Shown one piece after another: positions 1-10,083 of a DNA stretch of 19,446 bases. This stretch comes from Phoronis ovalis (lineage: Eukaryota; Phoronida; Phoronidae). The stretch covers positions 1-19,446 of the forward strand of contig JAOXYB010015676.1 of NCBI GenBank assembly GCA_028565635.1. The letters are read 5' to 3'. How positions within the stretch are numbered: the stretch's first letter is position 1; each line of letters opens with the position of its first letter. Below the pieces are notes generated by a model. That model ran no database searches, was not told the origin of the DNA, and was given only the letters and a program-made list of their open reading frames with translations. Made by a program: the position numbers and the translations under genes.

Positions 1-596
1 TCTATATATATTCTACAAAGTGAAACAGTCGTGATATCTCAGTGTCGCTAATTACAGTGCTTGTTAAGCAAAACAATTAGCTGCTTAAGGGAAAGCTATT
101 ATGCTGCGAAATTTATTGAAAATGTTTTCCGACTGACCCGTAATTAAATCGGATGGGCTAGAAAGTAATTTCCAATAACATTTATCTGCTGAAACTTTTA
201 AATTCCTGGTGTGGCATATTTAGTAATGATCATCCTAGGAAACGATTAGGTACGTCTCCACTAATACTGCATCTCCATGCATGTCATTGCAAGGTTAAGA
301 AATATTTAAAAGTTGTAGATAATTGCAGCTAATGATGATTTACACGACACCGATTTTTCCTGGGAATAAGTAACAGGAAAGACGTATGCAGAATCCATAT
401 AGAATTATCAAACAAAATTGGGTTAATATTTAATTGTATTTCTTGTCAAGTCGGATAAACATTATTAATACGTTTTCTTGCTGTGTCGTTCTTATTTTGT
501 CTTTGCATGGAATACTTCATATCTGATATTTTGCCTGATTTTTATATCCTCAAACTTATGTTGAACGTAGTCTTACTAAGAAGACGAATACTGACA
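1..596. other. Non-coding sequence, probably intron of the CNG channel gene
   Basis: AT-rich sequence without a credible exon, RNA gene or repeat. Because the CNG exon at 8075 is an internal exon with a phase-1 acceptor, this stretch most simply belongs to the large upstream intron. That cannot be proven from the window. Confidence 0.4.
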
Positions 597-598
597 TA

Positions 599-982
599 TT
601 GGTACTAACACTTTCCTATTCAAGAACTATCGTCTTCTGAAATTAACAAAAACTAACACGTGCGATGATATTTTTCCCACATCAATACAACGATGGCCTA
701 GTTTGTTATTATCAAGCGAAGAAAATACAAATCTACGCGTGTAAACAAGTCAGATGGTTAAAAATCTGTAAAAATCAATGTATGAGACGCCCGGGAAGCA
801 CCATTACGATTGGTTCGTATTTAATGTTAAAATTCGTTATAATTCAAGAAATATTGTGCCACAAGAAATAATTATATATTTTTCACTTGATAATAACAAA
901 CTATCGGAGCATTGCTGTATGGGAATTGTCATCGTTTATTTCTAAAGACGATAGTGTGCGGATAGGAAAGTGTTAGGACCAA
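599..982. mobile_element. Inverted-repeat MITE, Tc1/mariner-like, about 384 bp
   Basis: The left end (from 599, TTGGTACTAACACTTTCCTA) and the reverse complement of the right end (to 982, TTGGTCCTAACACTTTCCTA) match over about 50 bp with roughly nine mismatches. TA dinucleotides flank the element directly at 597-598 and 983-984, which fits the TA target of Tc1/mariner transposases. The inside has no transposase-like frame; an open frame at 665-871 looks random. The ends are seen directly; the superfamily is inferred from the TA flanks alone. Confidence 0.7.
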
Positions 983-1012
983 TACATCAGATATTGGGGC
1001 TATTATAAGGAC

Positions 1013-1990
1013 TATGTTGAACGATACAACCCGGAATCAGTCGGGTTATAAAGAAGAAAGTGCATTACTAAAATACATTACTCTAACATCAGTGTATGAA
1101 ACGAAACAATTCCAAACCCGACAGCTGTTATAAGGAACGACACAAATCAAACAGAAGCATCCAATGAGGATAATTTTTTTTGGCGGGGTTATATAGCAAA
1201 CCAACATAGTTTTTACGTTTCATGCTTAGATAAACCATTTGCTGGTGTAGCTTGGAAGGCCATATCTGTTCCCCATTCACCTGCAAGCTGATTTTTTTTA
1301 TTTGCCAGTCAGCTGAATATGCGGCAAAGCTGTATCTGCCAGCTGAAATAATCACAGTTACCAGCTGAAATTTGCGAAAAAAGATATTTTTCATGCTTAA
1401 ATAAATCATTTAGCGAAGTTACTTTAGAAATTAGGATCTCTTCCCCTTGCCAGTTCGATCACATATTTAAGGTTAACCAGCCAGGCAGAATGGTCTGGGG
1501 ATAAGATATTATGGGGAATAGACTCGTTGGGTGCTTCCGATCAAAACGTCTCAGTCTGTGCTAACTGTAGAACGAAGCAACGGCTGAACCAACCTCGAAT
1601 CCTGCTGAACCGCGGTTGTTGAACACGAAATACGAACCTATATAGACATGTTTTGTACATAATTTGGGGATATAGCAAACTTGATGTTGGCTATTCTATT
1701 CATGGTTCGTGTAACGACCACGAATTTTAGTGAGCAAAATAACCTTAAATCTCGCTGTGTTACGCAACACTAAAAATTCTGTGGCACGAAATAGCCCCAA
1801 AACCCACTGTAACATACATATGAAAGCGAAACAACCTAAACTCCCCGCCATGTTATGTAAAACGAAGAAAACAACGCGGAATCCCACTGAGTTGTTTGGA
1901 AAGAAGCAAAGCCCACTGTTGTAAATAGAGCAAAATAACACCAAACGATGTTGCATTATACGAGACAGAACGACACATCATCACTTCTAT
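1013..1990. repeat. Region of degenerate direct repeats
   Basis: Several loosely related stretches recur here. The clearest pair is TTTCATGCTTAGATAAACCA near 1217 and TTTCATGCTTAAATAAATCA near 1389, about 170 bp apart, with similarity continuing downstream ('TCTGTTCCCC' and 'TCTCTTCCCC'). Around 1023-1145 and 1800-1990, short blocks of the type 'CGAAACAA..CC.AA.CCC.CTGTTATA' recur at irregular spacing. This looks like an old, decayed tandem or interspersed repeat. Open frames crossing it on both strands look like by-products of the composition. Confidence 0.35.
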
Positions 1991-3287
1991 GTACAACGCA
2001 ACTAGCTCAAATGCCTGCTGTGTAATATAATTAATATAGAACTCCAAAAATGGCGTTTAATATAGACTACAAATATATAATGTCTTGCCATGCTTAATTG
2101 AATATCACCTAATAATTAACAGAGTGCCTAACACATTCGATTGATTACACAATATTAATGCCAGATGTCTATATAGAATAATAAAACTTAATTAAAGAAA
2201 ATTAAAATATCGAAAAATCTGATTTGCCTTATTTGGGAAAATTAATTTTCAAAATTGTATTTCCCAAATTAAAATGGGGTTTTGTCTAGCTAAGTGTTTA
2301 CATTAAGCTATGCTAGGAAGAGAGTTTATTCCTGTCAACTGAGTAAATTTCCTTTAAAAGACAAGTATATCGATTCTTTGTCTAGGCCGAGTATATAATG
2401 AATCAAATATCTCTTGCTATAGTTAGTCATTGTGTGCAACATTGTCATCATGGATGCAAACTGTATGCATGTTTTGAGCACTTTAACATAAATTAACATT
2501 AAACATCTTTAAAAATGTTTTAATTTCCACATATATCATCAATCAATAATTATGCCGTAATGACAGAAACAATGTTTAACCGCATTTAAATGTGTAACTG
2601 GCGTACACAATGTCTTTACAGTATGCATGTATTTTTGTCACTAGAGATGATACTTTTTACATGACTTGAATGTTATTTGAATTTGTGTACAATTTGGCCA
2701 TTAACTGTCTACGATAACACCGCTTACACATTTCTGTTTCATCTACTGCTTAAAAAAACGGAAAATAAATAAATGTTATGCAAAGTTTCATGGCAGTATT
2801 CAGATTGCTGTGATTTTTAACTTGTATTCTATAGCGCATTTTATGTGACTTGGCTAAATATGTCGCCATTTTGCAAAGTGGAACAGGGGTAGAGGTAATT
2901 TATATACAGTTTGTCAAGACCCCTTGTGAGGCAGAATAAATTAATTTTACATGAATCGGAAAATATCAGAACTGATTTGGTGTTACCTTAATTCTTCCAT
3001 ATACATAATACGTACACAGTTATTAGGTGTGCTTATTTTCTTACCCATTTCTGACCATTCCCATATAACAAGTAGACATATCCACCATTTTGTTATCCTC
3101 AAAAAGTCCAACCATTTTATTAAAATTATCTGAGATTATCGTTTTACGATATGAATATAAATGTATAAAACATATTGCCGGCAAATTTCTGTTCAATACA
3201 AATACCTATTTTTAATATACTTGTAAACGAAGTTGCCATACCTGAACGTCGCATAATGATGAAAAAAATAGGATACTTTCAAAGATA
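1991..3287. other. Non-coding AT-rich stretch with one short hairpin
   Basis: No exon or RNA gene is recognisable. A perfect 10-bp inverted repeat (ATTTGGGAAA at 2231-2240, TTTCCCAAAT at 2260-2269) could form a hairpin with a 19-base loop. Otherwise the sequence is featureless intron-like DNA. Confidence 0.4.
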
Positions 3288-3612
3288 CGCCTACCTACCA
3301 GGTGCCTAACCAGCTTGAACTCGAACCGCCAATTCTCATTCTCAAGTCAGTTTCCTCTCATACGAACACTTCCCCGGGACTTTTCCTGCTACTCGAACCG
3401 TCGTTTCCGCGTATTCTCTAAGTTGCCAGGAACACGAGCAGATTTCCGGGCACTCGAACAATTTTTAGAATATAGACAAGTGTACAGAGTACGAGTCCGG
3501 AAATCTGTTCGTGTTACCAGCAGAAATTAGCAAGTGGTTTTAGCAGAGTAGGATATGTGTTCGTGTGAGAGGAAATAGACGCGCAAATGAGGATTGACGA
3601 ATCGAGTACAGT
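3288..3612. mobile_element. Diverged foldback MITE (CAGGCC family, copy 1)
   Basis: The left end (CGCCTACCTACC, then CCTAACCAGC) resembles the terminus of the copy at 16839, with an apparent small insertion in the terminal repeat. The body shares family blocks such as ACTCGAACCG, 'TTCCT..CAT.CGAACAC' and TGCCAGGAAC. The two arms are inverted copies: AGATTTCCGGGCACTCGAAC near 3440 against the complement of CGAGTCCGGAAATCTGTTCG near 3490, and outward from there. The right arm remains recognisable to CGATTCGT/CGAGTACA near 3600, but the right terminal repeat is lost. An open frame at 3315-3530 is a by-product of the repeat. Confidence 0.65.
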
Positions 3613-5687
3613 ACACACTGCCTGAAAAATTTCTAGGCATTTCAAGTTTAGACTTTACTTTTCTCGTATTTCTGTTGGTGGCATATTTCTTAATTTTTTT
3701 TATAAAAATAGCTTTTTATGAAAATAGTTCCAAAATGTGGTTATTCTAAAGTGCCAACTATTATTCTCAAATACATTTACTTTACATTCGTATTTTAGTT
3801 TGTTGACAATAGATATGTAATAGATGGCTATTATTGATATAAGCTTGGAGAATACAACTTTTGAATTGATTACCAAAGTCATTTAATCTTGATCGCTAAT
3901 AGTACCCAGAGGTTTCTTAATGTTATTTATCAAAAATAGAAAACATCCTTCATGTGTAAACGTCATTCGAACACTACTAAGCATAGAAAACGCTGTATCT
4001 TTTAGTACTAAACTATAAAATGATAAATGGTTATTATCACTCTGTCGAAAATAGTTATATCTGAAGTGGGTGTTTTGTTTTTAATAGCAAACCGATAAAA
4101 TTGCATTTGATGTGCTAGTTTTCTATGTAAATCAGGCAAAAAAGAGTGACATCTAAAGGCGCTATTATTGATACGATCTTCTATGAAAAAAACAACAACT
4201 AAGTCTACAAGTCATTCAACTGCATATGTGTATGCAAATGCTTAATTCGCTTCATTTGTGCAAATATATCTGTCATACTATTATACTGTTATATTTGAAT
4301 GAAAAGGTCAAAATCACTTGTGACAGAATCAACTACAACCACGAAGGGTCAATATTCTCTCCTCCCCGATTTCTTTGGATCATGTTTTCACAGTCTAGAT
4401 AAAATTAGGAGTTTGAATAAAGACATTTGAGCGCGGTGAGCTCTTTTTGCTGAAATTTTGCTAAGGTGATAGCGGTGACAGTATAGAATTGCTTCGCTTC
4501 TATTTTACAATAAAAATCGTTAGAAGTAAACGCTTACTATTCTAGAGTCTGTAATAAAACATGTTTCTTTGATGTGTGATTAATTTAGAATTAAATCGTA
4601 ATTGGCTAGAAACAGATTTTGAAAACTTAGTACGAAACGCTTTGTCTTTTTACAAGGGATTTATATATAATCAAAAGTTGTGAGCGTCGTTGATCCAGAC
4701 GAATGCATGCAGAAGTAGCGTATTTATCTTAGTTGTTAGTATAACATTGGGGCGCGCAAGCCAAAATAGCCTAAATAGAAAGGTCCTTATACGGGATATG
4801 CTGCAGCGAACGCAAAGGAGATTATTCACAATTCCACAAAAACTCAAGAAGACACTATATTTAATATACAAATATATAATCGTTGAATAAAAAATAATGC
4901 ATTATCACATGCATCTTAAAATTGCATCTTCAAAATTAAAATATTACGAACTCACGCCACAGGCATTTTGGAAACTCACAGGCTATTCGGCAACCAGGAA
5001 GATTATTAAAAGTAATCCCCAAAAAGAGTCTCTATGCTGTGATACTTTGTGACTAGTATTTTCATTTCGTTATACTAGGAATAACTAAATACAGATAAAA
5101 TGCAAGAAGCTGTTATTTATGCATAAAATATATGGTTATAGACACAATAGCTGTTCTTGTGTACTTCAACTAGGATTTTTTTAACTTAACATCTAAAATC
5201 ATTTTCCTGTATTGTAAGTGTGTAGACAAAAACGGAAATGTTACGTACATGTTATTCCCAAAAGCTAGCTTTGTTAGTGTTTGCATTGCTAAGTCAATAT
5301 ACTCTCGTCTGTTTGGTCTCTAATATCATCACATTATAAATCAAATTAAATTTGCATAGATGTTGGAAAAGGATAGAAATCATCAGGTCATCTGTCGCCT
5401 ATTTACACTTTCCATTATTGCAGTATAAGTAACATGTAGCTCTTTTTTACACAATTTGAGCCACGTAATTTACATTATAGAGTTAGAGTTTGTGATATAT
5501 TTTGGTTGTGCCAAAGAAAAATCGCAATATAACGGCTGCAATCAGTCCAGACTAATAAATTTGTGACAATTTCTCTTTTCATAATCAGGGATAGTAATAA
5601 TTATAGGATGAAATATGCTTTACAGCCTGCCTATATCATTTAGAAGATTACAGCAAAAAGATTGCTAACTCTGTAGGTTTAACGCAG
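3613..5687. other. Non-coding AT-rich stretch, nothing recognised
   Basis: No protein-like exon, RNA gene or clear repeat could be identified. Opposed open frames at 4671-4890 occupy the same bases on both strands and resemble no known family. Probably intron of the CNG channel gene. Confidence 0.35.
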
Positions 5688-5695
5688 TTAAGATT

Positions 5696-6001
5696 CCCGG
5701 GGGCAGTCAATATAAAAGTGGGTACGCATGTTCCAACAAAATTTCACGTGAAAGGTATGTTTTTCGAACCGCCGGTGTATAACGCGCGTTACGCGCTTAG
5801 GGTGTTTTTTAGCTAAAATCACGAAAAGGGGTGTTTTTTTGGAGGTGTTTTTTCCAAAAGTTACCTCCTTAGGGTGTATTTTTTCAAAAAAGTAACTTCC
5901 TTAGAGGTGTATTTTTTGCAGAATTTCACTTCGTTAGGGTCTTTTTTGAAAAGCCATGTTGGAACATGGGTACCCACTTTCATACTGACTGCCCCCCCGG
6001 G
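5696..6001. mobile_element. MITE with 45-bp terminal inverted repeats and 8-bp target duplication
   Basis: The left end starts CCCGGGGGCAGTCA and the right end finishes TGACTGCCCCCCCGGG. The inverted repeats run about 43-45 bp (5696-5738 and 5957-6001) with three substitutions and a 2-base length difference in the G run. The flanks are TTAAGATT (5688-5695) and TTAGGATT (6002-6009), an 8-bp target duplication with one mismatch. The inside (about 5797-5947) is a degenerate tandem array. There is no transposase frame. An 8-bp duplication is typical of hAT elements, so a hAT-mobilised MITE is likely but inferred. Confidence 0.8.
5797..5947 (+). repeat. Degenerate tandem array of TTAGGGTGTTTTTT units
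   Basis: Units beginning TTAGGGTG(T/A)TTTTTT or a close variant start at about 5797, 5828, 5841, 5869, 5901 and 5934. The later ones are 32-33 bp apart, and most end in an A-rich stretch plus 'TTACCTCC', 'TAACTTCC' or 'TTTCACTTCG'. The array lies wholly inside the MITE. It superficially recalls TTAGGG telomere sequence, but the unit is about 32 bp. Confidence 0.65.
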
Positions 6002-6009
6002 TTAGGATT

Positions 6010-7700
6010 GCACTAATAATCATATAACTACAGGCGTGGGCTTCGACATTCGGATGATGCATGCCTATATAAAAAGAGTATTTTTGAAACTTGTATCCTA
6101 TATATAAAGGTGCATATCGGCAGAATCGAGTGATATTTTGCCGTGTGATGGTCTTACATTTCCTCATTGTTAATCTAATTAACAATTTTAGAGATGGCGA
6201 CAGGTACTTGAACCTATGTCAAAATGTATTTTCTATTGATAGAACAGTGACGTACGCGTATAATTGCTACAAATATTATAATTATTTTATATATAGATAT
6301 GTATCAATCTTTTACAGCCTCGATCGGTTAACCACATATGGATACTCAATGTTACAAAATGCGAAAAAGTGTTGATACGTCGCATGCATTTTTAAATTTT
6401 AAAACCTAATGACAAATCTGTTGTTCTATTTATAAAACATTGACGTATTTCCAACACACCTTTGCACTTATCATTGTAAGCTAGGTGTCTTATTGTCTTC
6501 TTATTCAACAGAATAACTTGAATCCATTGAATTGCTTGTAGACATTATGCAAAAGTCCCATATGGCGCTGTGTCACCAAGATTCCATCATTTTCTACGAC
6601 ATTACAAGACCCTACATATTGAAGAAAAAAACTGTTGTTCAAAAAATATAAATAAAGGATCAAAAATTAATGTTTATTCTCTTTAAAAAAAACAGCAAAC
6701 AACATTTGAAGACCATGTTGAATAATTTTAATGATTAGAATCTGAACCTATATAAGCAATACATACCGCGCAGAAGCTTTAATGAATTATTAAGTTGATT
6801 ACTAGTACTGAATTGTCTATAAAGAGGCCGATGCAATTAAAATAATTGTAGCATGAGACTACTTTGAATTTAATTATGTGCTAGGATGTAACGCAGCATA
6901 TATATGCAATATGCACGTACACTTCTAATTAAATCTATAACGTAAATGATATTAAAATGTCTTATGCAATTGAAAAACAAAAAGCAAATTCATTCTTTTT
7001 ATGTTTGTCTTGTGCGAACAAATGAATAATTCCAATTCTCCAGCGTCAACTGTATTATCTTTTGCTCTCCAAGAAACATTTTTTGTTATAGCGGATGCGA
7101 AACAATTCGGAATTTACCGAACATTGAAACTAGATAGAGGCGCACACAAATTTAATCATTTTATTTCCTTTTTATGGTTTTTCTCATTTTGAAGATGCGT
7201 TTTCTAGGTAATATTGCATCTATTTCTTTATAAATTGTCCTTGACCGATTTTTAGTTTATTGATTTACAAACTAATAACACAGTTCTTTATAGTTACACA
7301 TTATTACACCATTTACCATTTTGGACTTATATTCAAGCTTAATTATATTTTCATGCCTGTGAAGTTCCCTAACAAAACTAATTTAATTTGATGAGCAACG
7401 CATAATATAATTATGGTAATCTTAAGAATTTATTTTTGATAAAAAGTTTTTAATCGGTCGTTACTTATACACAATTACCTAGGTGGCGCTATTAATCAAT
7501 ATATAGATTATATATCTTCAATTATACTAAATGCTTACAGTATTAGGCTTTCGTTTTAAAACGATTTGATATTCAAATATTATTATGTCTGATTAAACCT
7601 TTTCAATTTTTAATATTCGGGATTTAATCGTAATTCGATCTTATTACATGGTATGTCCAAAATACTGGAAAGATTTGATGGTCGATGTATACACTCTGGG
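6010..7700. other. Non-coding AT-rich stretch, nothing recognised
   Basis: No credible exon or RNA gene was found. Open frames at 6091-6375 and 7001-7192 have low-complexity, Tyr/Asn- or Phe-rich translations and no recognisable family, as expected of chance frames. Probably intron of the CNG gene. Confidence 0.35.
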
Positions 7701-7708
7701 GTGCAAGC

Positions 7709-7985
7709 CCGGGGGGGCACTTGCTATCTATATATGCATGTGCCACCCTTCAGAGTCGCTTTTTTGGTCTACCAGGATTTTGATCGTCCACAGCGTTTAA
7801 GGATTACGATAAAAGTGGAAATGACCTTTTTTTTTTGCTTGCCAATTTTTTCTGGCAGCACGGAGACGATTTTGGGGCCAAGATATTTCAGGGTAGGTAT
7901 TTTGTCAATTCCGGAGATATCTCAGGGTCAGGTTTGTACCCCTGGGCCTCACACCCCTACCTCATATAAAAGGAGTGCCCCCCGG
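7709..7985. mobile_element. MITE with CCGGGGGGGCACT ends and perfect 8-bp target duplication
   Basis: The element begins CCGGGGGGGCACT (7709-7721) and ends AGTGCCCCCCGG (7974-7985), inverted copies apart from one base in the homopolymer run. It is flanked by perfect GTGCAAGC direct repeats (7701-7708 and 7986-7993). The subterminal regions match poorly, so the inverted repeat is short. The ends resemble those of the 5696 element (CCCGGGGGCA) and the duplication has the same length, so the two may share a transposase. The element ends 89 bp before the CNG exon at 8075. The open frame at 7653-8054 that runs through it is not considered a gene. Confidence 0.75.
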
Positions 7986-8074
7986 GTGCAAGCAGCGATT
8001 GTCAAATTAAAATATCTAAATATAATACACAGAAATGATTACTTTCATAAATAAAACATTTCCTCTTTTTACAG

Positions 8075-8368
8075 CGAAACTAGATGGTGTGAAGACATTC
8101 ATGTCTCTACGTCGTGTACCGCTACATTTACAAGACAGAGTTATCAAGTGGTTTGATTATCTATGGTTTTGTAATAAAACGACAGAAGAAGACAAAAGTC
8201 TAAGTCTCTTACCAGATAAACTGAAAGCAGAGATTGCAATCCATGTGCATTTAGACACTTTAAAACGTGTTGAAATCTTCCAAAATACAGAAGCTGGATT
8301 TTTATGCGAGTTGGTGCTCAAACTGTGCCCTGTGTTATTTTCCCCAGGGGATTACATATGCAGAAAAG
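8075..8368 (+). CDS. CNG channel, A-subunit type: exon with C-linker and start of cyclic-nucleotide-binding domain
   Basis: Encodes residues 1-98 of the visible fragment plus the first base of Gly99. CNG channels are tetrameric, non-selective cation channels of the plasma membrane opened by cGMP or cAMP in sensory and neuronal cells. The translation matches the C-linker and first strands of the binding domain: 'RVIKWFDYLW' (22-31), 'LPDKLKAEIAIHVHLDTLKR' (46-65), 'EAGFLCELVLKL' (73-84) and 'SPGDYICRKG' (90-99). The acceptor is TTTCCTCTTTTTACAG ending at 8074, the donor is GTGAGA at 8369, and both introns are phase 1. The frame stays open into the intron only until 8448. The first codon is split (nCG: Ser, Pro, Thr or Ala). 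Upstream exons for S1-S6 and the pore were not found in this window. Confidence 0.95.
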
Positions 8369-8867
8369 GTGAGAGAAATAGAGTAGCTATATTCACTATA
8401 GTGGCATGGATTTGCGACTATCTAATGAAAAACGTGATAATACAATAATTCATAAATTAAACAGTACATTTCTTCCCTATTTTATTATACTGGCTGATGC
8501 TATTATTTATTGGTGTAACCGTGCGAAATTTTGCATTACCTCCCTAAAATGAAAATATTCCTGTGAATATTTAAATAGTTTCTGCGAATTGTGATATGTA
8601 CATGTACTAGTTTAACCTGACCAGAACAAACACTTCAAGTTTACAAACAAATCATGCATTCGACTGTATCCGTGCTCTACTATATGATAGCAGTGATGAC
8701 GGTCTGATGATATTTTAAAAACTTATATTTCTAAGCTTCAATTTATTGTTTCGTTATTTTAACTATAAAAATATTACTTAGTTGGTTTTTTCTCTTTTAC
8801 AGCAAACACAACTACTGCTTATACCAGGCAACCTAATGCATAACCATGTGTTCATTTAATCTTGTAG
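8369..8867 (+). other. Intron of the CNG channel gene (499 bp) with a decoy acceptor
   Basis: The intron runs from GTGAGA to TTCATTTAATCTTGTAG and splits the codon of Gly99 in phase 1. It contains a second, better-looking acceptor (TTTTTTCTCTTTTACAG ending at 8802), 65 bases before the one used for the conserved reading frame. No other feature was seen. Confidence 0.85.
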
Positions 8868-9173
8868 GTGAAATTGGTAAAGAGATGTACATAGTGAATC
8901 GTGGACGGCTTCAAGTTGTGGCAGATAATGGCAAGACAGTATTAGCAACTTTGAAACCAGGCAGTTATTTCGGGGAAATTTCTATTTTAAATATGGGTCC
9001 AGCCGGCAACAGAAGAACAGCTTCAGTGCGATCTGTCGGATATTCCGATCTTTTTAAGTTGTCAAAGCAGGACCTATGGGATGTCTTAAAAGAGTATCCA
9101 GCAGCTAGAGTAAGACTGGAAGCCATTGCAGTCAGGCGACTTGAAAAATATAAAAAGGCACCTGTAGAAAATT
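8868..9173 (+). CDS. CNG channel, A-subunit type: cyclic-nucleotide-binding domain exon
   Basis: Encodes residues 100-200 of the fragment, completing Gly99 and ending with the first base of residue 201. It carries the beta-roll and the phosphate-binding cassette '[20 protein letters not shown]', followed by '[10 protein letters not shown]' and the C-helix from '[19 protein letters not shown]'. Arg148 and Thr149 of NRRT match the residues that contact the ligand phosphate and favour cGMP in vertebrate CNGA1 (Arg559 and Thr560). 'SILN' plus '[16 protein letters not shown]' points to A-type rather than B-type subunits. On a gap-free alignment, the position of CNGA1 Asp604 is Tyr193. The acceptor is CTTGTAG at 8867 and the donor a perfect GTAAGT at 9174; both introns are phase 1. 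Confidence 0.95.
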
Positions 9174-10083
9174 GTAAGTATACATTTTAAGAAGTACAAG
9201 AGATTGCTTAAAATATTTTTTCTGATTTTGTACGACTTTTATACGAAAACACTACGATCATTAATAAGGAAACACAAATGTAAGTTTGTTAATGAAACTA
9301 CTGATTGAGTCAGTATTACAGGGAAACAAAAATATAGGACCCTTTTTAGCATCTCTAGATAAATGCATACGATAAATCTTTTTCTAATCAGGAATTCATA
9401 CATGAATTATTGTTATTATTTTAAAACATTGTTCAAAAACATAAAGGTTTACTGTAAATATGCATTAACGCAAGAAAAGGAACTACAAAATTAACACTTA
9501 TCAAAAACTCACACGTTTCTCGTTGCAGTTGGTATTCCAAAAAGCTCAATTGCTCCGACATTAGCAACTTTATGCGAAAATGAAAACGTTTAAATTTAGT
9601 TATGATAATAGCACCCTTATGATTTCTTACATTACCATGAATAATTGATAAATAATTTATTTCTGCAGTATGTCCAGCACATAAGCTTTCAGCAGCTTAC
9701 CCTATATTATAATGTCGTACATGTATCATATGTAAAATGTACTAGAACTCTATACCAGTAATTACAAAACGGTCCATGAAAGCAAGAAGTACTTAAAGAA
9801 TTCTAATGATTTTCATGAGTGCATCATCAAGTTCCGATTATTCATATGTCGATAAAGTCGGCTGATTGTTTCTATAGTGACTATTTCCATTTCCTAGATT
9901 AACTCAATGTCATTTCGATCCTATAAGCCACCAGTCACAATTATAATAATAATCAAGAATTGGTAATATACACAGATGCGAAAATATTGATGAGCATGTA
10001 TAAGTGGCATGGTGCTAGATTCGAGAAAGTTCTCGTATACACGCAAACTACGGTGCACTAACTTTAGACAATTTCATTTGCAG
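9174..10083 (+). other. Intron of the CNG channel gene (910 bp)
   Basis: Runs from GTAAGT to TTTCATTTGCAG and is phase 1. AT-rich; no repeat, exon or RNA gene was recognised inside. Confidence 0.85.

Noticed and set aside
1696-2047. Overlapping open frames on both strands
   Set aside because: They coincide with degenerate repeats, oppose one another, and resemble no protein family.
3315-3530. 71-codon Arg-rich open frame
   Set aside because: Lies wholly inside the diverged foldback element; the Arg codons come from its CG-rich repeat words.
5797-5947. TTAGGG-like array as an internal telomere repeat
   Set aside because: The period is about 32 bp rather than 6 bp, and the units lie inside a MITE.
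6091-6375. 94-codon plus-strand open frame
   Set aside because: Tyr/Asn-rich low-complexity translation with no family, typical of chance frames in AT-rich DNA.
7653-8054. 133-codon plus-strand open frame just before the CNG exon
   Set aside because: It runs through the MITE at 7709-7985 and its translation follows the repeat's G/C-rich ends and T-runs; no protein family is recognisable.
1-8074. Search for upstream CNG exons (pore and S6, the GNVGSM-type motif)
   Set aside because: No stretch with the expected motifs and splice borders could be found by eye; the exons probably lie outside the window.
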